Source: AC-32 sp963763475
GTDB taxonomy: Bacteria; Actinomycetota; Thermoleophilia; Gaiellales; Gaiellaceae
NCBI GenBank assembly: GCA_963763475.1
Contig: CAVXOR010000004.1
Location: 496,001-560,000, forward strand
Direction of reading: 5' to 3'
Length of the DNA stretch: 64,000 nucleotides
Of this stretch, positions 59,147-64,000 are shown one piece after another (positions within the stretch are counted from its first letter, which is position 1; each line of letters starts with the position of its first letter). Below the pieces are notes generated by a model. The model was not told where the DNA came from, searched no databases, and worked only from the letters and a program-made list of their open reading frames with translations. A program made the position numbers and the translations under genes.

Positions 59147-61482
59147 GTCCAGCCGGCGATTTCGGGATCGTCCTCGCCGTGCTCGCGCGTGTACGCGCGC
59201 GCGTGCAGGCGGCGGTCCTCGAGCTCCTGGCGCAAAGGCCCGCAGGTGTTCGCGAGCCCCGGCACGCGGTCGAGCACGTCGATCGCGAGGTGGAACCGGT
59301 CGAGGTCGTTCAGCATCACCATGTCGAACGGCGTCGTGGTCGTGCCTTCCTCCTTGTAGCCGCGCACGTGAAGGTTGGAGTGGTTGCGCCTGCGGTAGGT
59401 GAGCCGGTGGATCAGCCACGGGTAGCCGTGGTATGCGAAGACGACCGGCTTGTCGGTGGTGAAGATCGCATCGAATTCGCTGTCGGGGAGCCCGTGCGGA
59501 TGCTCCGTCTGCGGCTGCAGGCGCATCAGGTCGACGACGTTGACGACTCGCACCTTCAGCTCGGGGAGCCGCTCCCGCAGCAGCGCGGCCGCCGCGAGCG
59601 TCTCGAGCGTCGGCACGTCGCCGCAACAGGCCAGCACGACGTCCGGCTCGGCGCCTGCCTCCGTCGAGGCCCACTCCCAGATCCCGATCCCTCGCGTGCA
59701 GTGGACGATCGCGTCGTCCAGCGAGAGGTAGTCCAGCGCCGGCTGCTTGGCCGCGACCACGACGTTCACGTAGTCGCGGCTGCGGAGGCAGTGGTCGTAC
59801 ACCGAGAGCAGGCAGTTCGCGTCGGGCGGGAGGTAGACGCGGATGATCTCCGCCTTCTTGTTGACGACGTGGTCGATGAAACCTGGGTCCTGGTGCGAGA
59901 AGCCGTTGTGGTCCTGCCGCCAGACGTGCGAGCTGAGCAGGTAGTTCAGCGAGGCGATCGGGCGGCGCCAGCGGATCCCGCGTGTCACCTTCAACCACTT
60001 GGCGTGCTGGTTGAACATCGAGTCGACGATGTGGATGAACGCCTCGTAGCAGTTGAAGAGCCCGTGCCTGCCGGTTAGCAGGTAACCCTCGAGCCAGCCC
60101 TGGCAGAGGTGCTCGCTCAGCACCTCGACGACCTGGCCGTGGCGCCCCAGGTGCTCGTCGGTCGGCTCGAGCCCTGCCTCCCACACGCGCGAGGTCGCCT
60201 CGAAGACGTCGGCGAGCCGGTTCGACGCCGTCTCGTCAGGCCCGAAGACGCGGAAGTTGCCGCGATTGCCGGCGGTCACGTCGCGGAGAAAGCGGCCGAG
60301 CACGCGGGTGGGCTCGCTGAAGCTCGTGCCTGGCTGCTCGACCTCGACGGCGTAGTCACGGAAGTCCGGTAGCAGCAGGTCGCGAAGCAGCTCTCCGCCG
60401 TTCGCGTGGGGGCTCGCGCTCATGCGACGCTCGCCGCGGGGCGACAACTCCAGCAGCTCCGGCAGCGGAGCGCCGTCGTCGTCGAAGAGCTCCTCCGGCC
60501 GGTAGGAGCGAAGCCACTCCTCGAGCAGCTTGAGGTGCTCGTCGTTCCCGCGCACGTCCGCGATCGGGACCTGGTGGGAACGCCAGGTGTTCTCGACCGG
60601 CAATCCGTCGACCTCCTTCGGCCCGGTCCAGCCCTTCGGCGTGCGCAGGACGATCATCGGCCACTTGCCGCCGCGGCCGTTCTTGACGTCCTGGATGCCG
60701 TCGAGCGCCTCGTCCAGGGCGGCCGCGAACCGTTCGTGGACGCCCAGCGAGTCCTCGGCGTCGAACCCGCCGGTGACGAGGATCGGTCGATGGCCGTAAC
60801 CCTCGAGCAGCGAGATCAGCTCCTGCTCGGGGATGCGCGCGAGCAGGGTCGGGTTCGCGATCTTGTAGCCGTTCAGGTGCAGCACCGGCAGCACGGCGCC
60901 GTCGTGTTCGGGGTCGAGGAACTTGTTGGAGTGCCAGCTCGCGGCCAGCGGCCCGGTCTCGGCCTCCCCGTCGCCCACGACGCAGCAGACGGTCAGGTCG
61001 GGGTTGTCGAACGCCGCGCCGTAGGCGTGCGCGAGCGAGTAGCCCAGCTCGCCGCCTTCGTGGATCGAGCCCGGCGTCTCCGGCGCCACGTGGCTGGGGA
61101 TCCCGCCGGGGAAGGAGAACTGCCGGAAGAGCTGCTTCAGCCCGGCCTGGTCGAGCGTCACGTGCGGGTAGCGCTCGGTGTAGGTGCCGTCCAGGTAGGC
61201 ACAGGCGACGACGCCCGGGCCGCCGTGGCCGGGGCCGCAGACGTAGATCGCATCGAGCTCCCGCGCCCGGATGGCCCGGTTCATGTGCGCCCAGATCAGG
61301 TTGAGCCCCGGGACGGTGCCGAAGTGGCCCAGCAGCCGCGGCTTGACGTGCTCGTGGCGCAGCGGCTCGCGCAGCAGCGGGTTGTCGAGCAGGTAGATCT
61401 GGCCGACGGAGAGGTAGTTCGCGGCGCGCCAGAAGGCGTCGAGCCGTTCGAGCTGCGGCGCGTGAGTGCCCATCGCCGCCAT
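59134..61482 (-). CDS. xfp: Phosphoketolase
   Basis: 782 residues. Thiamine-diphosphate enzyme that splits xylulose 5-phosphate (and perhaps fructose 6-phosphate) into acetyl phosphate and a triose or tetrose phosphate. The ThDP motif GDGEAETGPLAASWHSNKF, GPGHGGPG, SHVAPETPGSIHEGGELGYSL, and the QDHNGFSHQDPGFIDH loop are complete. The ATG at 61482 has GAGGGTGAG upstream; a second ATG lies three codons later. It is in one operon with the acetate kinase, giving an ATP-forming bypass of glycolysis. Confidence 0.96.
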   Translation of the reverse strand: MAAMGTHAPQLERLDAFWRAANYLSVGQIYLLDNPLLREPLRHEHVKPRLLGHFGTVPGLNLIWAHMNRAIRARELDAIYVCGPGHGGPGVVACAYLDGTYTERYPHVTLDQAGLKQLFRQFSFPGGIPSHVAPETPGSIHEGGELGYSLAHAYGAAFDNPDLTVCCVVGDGEAETGPLAASWHSNKFLDPEHDGAVLPVLHLNGYKIANPTLLARIPEQELISLLEGYGHRPILVTGGFDAEDSLGVHERFAAALDEALDGIQDVKNGRGGKWPMIVLRTPKGWTGPKEVDGLPVENTWRSHQVPIADVRGNDEHLKLLEEWLRSYRPEELFDDDGAPLPELLELSPRGERRMSASPHANGGELLRDLLLPDFRDYAVEVEQPGTSFSEPTRVLGRFLRDVTAGNRGNFRVFGPDETASNRLADVFEATSRVWEAGLEPTDEHLGRHGQVVEVLSEHLCQGWLEGYLLTGRHGLFNCYEAFIHIVDSMFNQHAKWLKVTRGIRWRRPIASLNYLLSSHVWRQDHNGFSHQDPGFIDHVVNKKAEIIRVYLPPDANCLLSVYDHCLRSRDYVNVVVAAKQPALDYLSLDDAIVHCTRGIGIWEWASTEAGAEPDVVLACCGDVPTLETLAAAALLRERLPELKVRVVNVVDLMRLQPQTEHPHGLPDSEFDAIFTTDKPVVFAYHGYPWLIHRLTYRRRNHSNLHVRGYKEEGTTTTPFDMVMLNDLDRFHLAIDVLDRVPGLANTCGPLRQELEDRRLHARAYTREHGEDDPEIAGWTWPG

Positions 61483-61492
61483 CGTCTCACCC

Positions 61493-62674
61493 TCAGTGCG
61501 ACATCGTCCCCTTGACGTTGCCGACGTTGAGCAGGCCGACCTGGCCGGTGTCCACCGCGGCGAACGCGTGGGACACGAACGGGTAGAGGCCCGGCTTGTC
61601 GATCCGGACGTCGAACACGCCGCCCCCGCCTGCGGGCACGGTGACCGTCTGAACGTTGTGCAGGGCGTCCTCCGCCCGCATCGAGCCGAAGGGGTAGGCC
61701 GTGTTCAGGACGGTGCCGACGATGTGGAAGTCGGTGTCGAGAGACGGGCCGGCATCAACGACCCAGAAGCGGACGAGCTCGCCGGGCTTGGCCGTCAGCG
61801 GATGGGCGACGTACTGGCCCGCATAGCCGTTGAACGTCATCCAGTCCGGCAGCCGGCCACGTGCCTTCGCCATGTTGAACTGCGCGGGCTTGGTCAGCCC
61901 GTCGGCGCCCAGGTACCACTCGCTCGCGACGAGCACGTACTCGCGGTCGGCATGAGCGAGCACGCCTGCTCGCGGCTCGACCACGATCGCACCGTACATC
62001 CCGTTGGCGATGTGCATCAGAACCGGCTTGGTTCCGCAGTGGTACATGAACACGCCCGCGTCGTCGGCCCGGAAGGTGTAGCTGATCGACTCGCCGGGGT
62101 TGACGTCCCTGAAGGCCTTGTCGGGAGCGACGCGGGCAGCATGGAAGTCGACGGAGTGAGGGATCGCGCCCTTGTTCGTCAGCGTGATCTTCACGAGCTG
62201 GCCCTGCCGTACGTGGATCACCGGTCCGGGCGCGCCCCCCGCCCAGGCCCACGCGCTGTACTTGACCCCCGGAGCGATCTGCACGACGCGATCCGTCAGC
62301 GCCAGGTTCACATTTGCGACCGGGCCCGCGGGGATTGCAGGCATGGTGGCCGGATACGGCTTGTGCGCGGCGGCAAGCTCGGCCGCATTCGTGGGAGCGG
62401 CGCCGGCATAGCTCTCCAGCGCGCCGAGCGAGACGGCCTGACCGCTCATGTCCATGCCTGGCATCGAGGCCATGTCATGGGCCGCGACCGCCTGCGAAGC
62501 GTGCGCGTCGTCGCGCGCGTTCTTCGCATCCGACCACATCATCAGCACCGCGAGGCCGAGAACGCCGACGAGCAGGCCGAGCAGGAGCGAGGCGACGGCC
62601 CACATTCCGGAGTCGGACCTTCGTCTCGGGGCGCGCGCGGGCGGCAGGGAAGACGTCTGTGAAGTAGCGCTCAT
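61493..62674 (-). CDS. Membrane-anchored two-domain cupredoxin, NirK-like
   Basis: 393 residues. A cytoplasmic N-terminus, one membrane helix (about 24-46), a Met/His-rich linker (HDMASMPGMDMSG, 66-78), then two cupredoxin domains. Type 1 copper ligands fit His173, Cys213, His221 and Met226; type 2 ligands His178, His212 and His369; Asp176 matches the catalytic Asp98 of NirK. The catalytic His255 position appears to be Val322 (DFHIVGTVL). So the copper sites are whole, but classical nitrite reductase activity is doubtful. ATG with AAAGGA six bases upstream. It ends 10 bases before the phosphoketolase ATG, so co-transcription is possible. Confidence 0.85.
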   Translation of the reverse strand: MSATSQTSSLPPARAPRRRSDSGMWAVASLLLGLLVGVLGLAVLMMWSDAKNARDDAHASQAVAAHDMASMPGMDMSGQAVSLGALESYAGAAPTNAAELAAAHKPYPATMPAIPAGPVANVNLALTDRVVQIAPGVKYSAWAWAGGAPGPVIHVRQGQLVKITLTNKGAIPHSVDFHAARVAPDKAFRDVNPGESISYTFRADDAGVFMYHCGTKPVLMHIANGMYGAIVVEPRAGVLAHADREYVLVASEWYLGADGLTKPAQFNMAKARGRLPDWMTFNGYAGQYVAHPLTAKPGELVRFWVVDAGPSLDTDFHIVGTVLNTAYPFGSMRAEDALHNVQTVTVPAGGGGVFDVRIDKPGLYPFVSHAFAAVDTGQVGLLNVGNVKGTMSH

Positions 62675-62738
62675 CGTTGTCCTTTCGTAGCTCAGCGCCC
62701 AAGGTAGGGCCGGCGCGGCGGCCTCGCGTCCCAGCGTT

Positions 62739-62757
62739 CCCGCAGAGCTGCTGCGGG
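62739..62757 (-). terminator. Hairpin between the acyl-CoA synthetase and the cupredoxin gene
   Basis: CCCGCAG (62739-62745) and CTGCGGG (62751-62757) form a perfect 7-bp stem with a 5-base loop, 13 bases after the synthetase stop. No T-run follows on the coding strand, but the spacing fits a transcript end. Confidence 0.5.
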
Positions 62758-62770
62758 TTTCTCCGGACGG

Positions 62771-64000
62771 CTACCAGCTCTTGAGCGCCCGATCGCTCGG
62801 GCGGCTGCGCAGGCGAACGCGCGCGTCGACCGCGACGCACCCGTCCGGGCCCGCGATCACCGGATTGAGGTCGAGCTCGCTCACCTCGGGTATGTCTTCT
62901 GCGAGCCGGCCGAGGCGGTGGACGAGATCCTGAAGCGCCGCTGCATCGGCCGCCGGCGCGCCGCGGAAGCCGGCAACGAGGCGCCCGGCCTTGCCGCCGG
63001 TGACGAGCTCCTCCGCGTCGACGTCAGTCAGCGGCGCGAGGCGGAAGGCGGCGTCGCCGATCAGCTCGGCGAAGACGCCTCCGGGGCCGAACGCGACGAG
63101 CGGGCCGAAGACCGGGTCCTGCACGACGCCCGCGAGCAACTCGACGTTTTGGCCCTGGAGGTAGCGCTGGACGATCGCCGGCGTCCCGATCCGCTCCACG
63201 GCCGCACGGACCAGCTCCTCTTCGTCCAGGTCGAGGGCTACCCCGCCCGTCTCCGTCTTGTGCGCGCCCGCAGCCGCCGTCTTGACGACGACCGGATAGC
63301 CGATCTCCTCCGCCGCCGCGACTGCCTCGTCGGCGCTCGCGGCCGTCCGCTCGGGAACGAGCGGGATGCCGTAGGCGCCGAGCAGGGCGCGCGTCCGGGC
63401 AGGGTCGAGCCACCCGTCTTCCGCGACCCCGACGACAGCCTCCGCGGCCTCGCGATCGATGCCGTCCAGCTCGGGGACCGAGCCGGCGGGCCGGCGCAGC
63501 CACTCGGAGCGCTCGGCGGCGAGCCCGAGCGCCCGCGCGGCGGACTCGGGGTAGGCAAACGAGGCGACCCGGGACTCGAGCAGCTCGACCGGCGTTCCCT
63601 CCGCGCTCATGACGGCGGCGAGCACGGGCTTGTCCGACTGCATGCCGTCGACCGCCCGGGAGATCGCGGCGGCGACCTCAGGTGCGCCGGCCACGACCGG
63701 AGGCACGAACAGGACGATGAGCGCGTCGAGGCGCGGGTCGGCGAGCAGCGGCGGGATCGCGCGCTCGTAGGTCGGGCCGGTGGCGGAGCCGAGCATGTCA
63801 ACGGGGTTCGCGACGCTGCCGTCGCCCGGAAGGACCTCGCGCAGCGCGGTGACGGTTTCCTCGGCCAGCTCCGGAAGCTCGAGGCCGGCGGCCTCGCAGG
63901 CGTCGGCGCAGAGGATCCCGAGGCCACCCGCATTCGTGAGCACGCCGACGCGGCGACCACGCGGGAGCGGCTGGCTCGAGAGCAGGCCCGCCGCGTCGAC
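62771..64000 (-). CDS. ADP-forming acyl-CoA synthetase (acetate-CoA ligase type), 5' end outside window
   Basis: 410 visible codons, open to the right edge. The order is the C-terminal part of the CoA-binding/ligase alpha region (SVANPVDMLGSATGPTYERAI, with the ligase-CoA domain to about visible residue 180) and then an ATP-grasp beta domain (LLGAYGIPLVPE, YPVVVKTAAAGAHKTETGGV, ELDLNPVIAGPDG). This single-chain alpha-beta layout couples acyl-CoA cleavage to ATP formation or runs in reverse. The phospho-acceptor His region lies at or beyond the edge. It could deal with acetate or short branched acids produced by the neighbouring pathways. Confidence 0.92.
   Translation of the reverse strand, partial: VDAAGLLSSQPLPRGRRVGVLTNAGGLGILCADACEAAGLELPELAEETVTALREVLPGDGSVANPVDMLGSATGPTYERAIPPLLADPRLDALIVLFVPPVVAGAPEVAAAISRAVDGMQSDKPVLAAVMSAEGTPVELLESRVASFAYPESAARALGLAAERSEWLRRPAGSVPELDGIDREAAEAVVGVAEDGWLDPARTRALLGAYGIPLVPERTAASADEAVAAAEEIGYPVVVKTAAAGAHKTETGGVALDLDEEELVRAAVERIGTPAIVQRYLQGQNVELLAGVVQDPVFGPLVAFGPGGVFAELIGDAAFRLAPLTDVDAEELVTGGKAGRLVAGFRGAPAADAAALQDLVHRLGRLAEDIPEVSELDLNPVIAGPDGCVAVDARVRLRSRPSDRALKSW

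Overview
The window is about 70 percent GC, densely coded, and reads like a chromosome segment of a deep-branching actinobacterium, most likely class Thermoleophilia (Gaiellales or Solirubrobacterales). The gene order rpmE - prfA - prmC - tsaC - glyA - upp - wecA - atp is the actinobacterial/firmicute ancestral one. Many genes overlap by 1 or 4 bases, and GTG/TTG starts and apparently leaderless promoters are common. There is no rRNA, tRNA, insertion sequence, prophage or CRISPR array. The class assignment is an inference from gene content only.

Layout. 1-2.06 kb: cobalamin-dependent methionine synthase metH, cut by the left edge. 2.2-16.5 kb (minus): F-type ATP synthase in two blocks. atpZ/I-like genes plus atpBEFHAG (16.5-11.3 kb) are separated from atpDC (4.1-2.2 kb) by a 7.2 kb block holding a complete peptide-type ABC importer (C, A, B, D, F), a small membrane protein and an orphan zinc-finger anti-sigma-like protein. 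16.6-25.9 kb: wecA, upp, glyA, tsaC, prmC, prfA, a DUF1385 gene, rpmE and a threonine dehydratase, with two alpha/beta hydrolases. 25.9-29.3 kb: etfB-etfA-ETF dehydrogenase.

29.4-34.6 kb: an M23 peptidase, enoyl-CoA hydratase, a two-subunit B12 acyl-CoA mutase whose active site resembles isobutyryl-CoA mutase, and an MBL-fold hydrolase. 34.8-39.9 kb: an orphan histidine kinase, a very large membrane-anchored collagen-like protein and a translationally coupled membrane partner. 39.9-47.5 kb: B12 adenosyltransferase, acyl-CoA dehydrogenase, Rieske oxygenase, lipoprotein, HD-GYP response regulator, 3-hydroxyacyl-CoA dehydrogenase, thiolase and M42 aminopeptidase. Together with ETF and the hydratase these form a nearly complete beta-oxidation/branched acyl-CoA route.

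48.1-56.4 kb: a trp operon controlled by a leader peptide and attenuator: trpE-G-D-C/F-B, a methyltransferase, trpA, then a NYN-domain gene, a membrane gene and a frameshifted class A beta-lactamase-like gene. 56.4-57.7 kb: M15 and YkuD cell-wall enzymes. 58.1-64 kb: acetate kinase, phosphoketolase, a membrane-anchored cupredoxin (NirK-like) and an ADP-forming acyl-CoA synthetase cut by the right edge. Phosphoketolase and acetate kinase suggest acetyl-phosphate based ATP formation.

The most unusual signals are: genes that appear to start at CTG inside CTGA stop overlaps; five convergent gene pairs that end on one shared CTAG; the split ATP synthase operon; a trp leader peptide that itself looks leaderless; a perfectly abutting three-way-junction palindrome upstream of the histidine kinase; and a two-copy double-hairpin repeat next to the tail of a lost hydratase gene.
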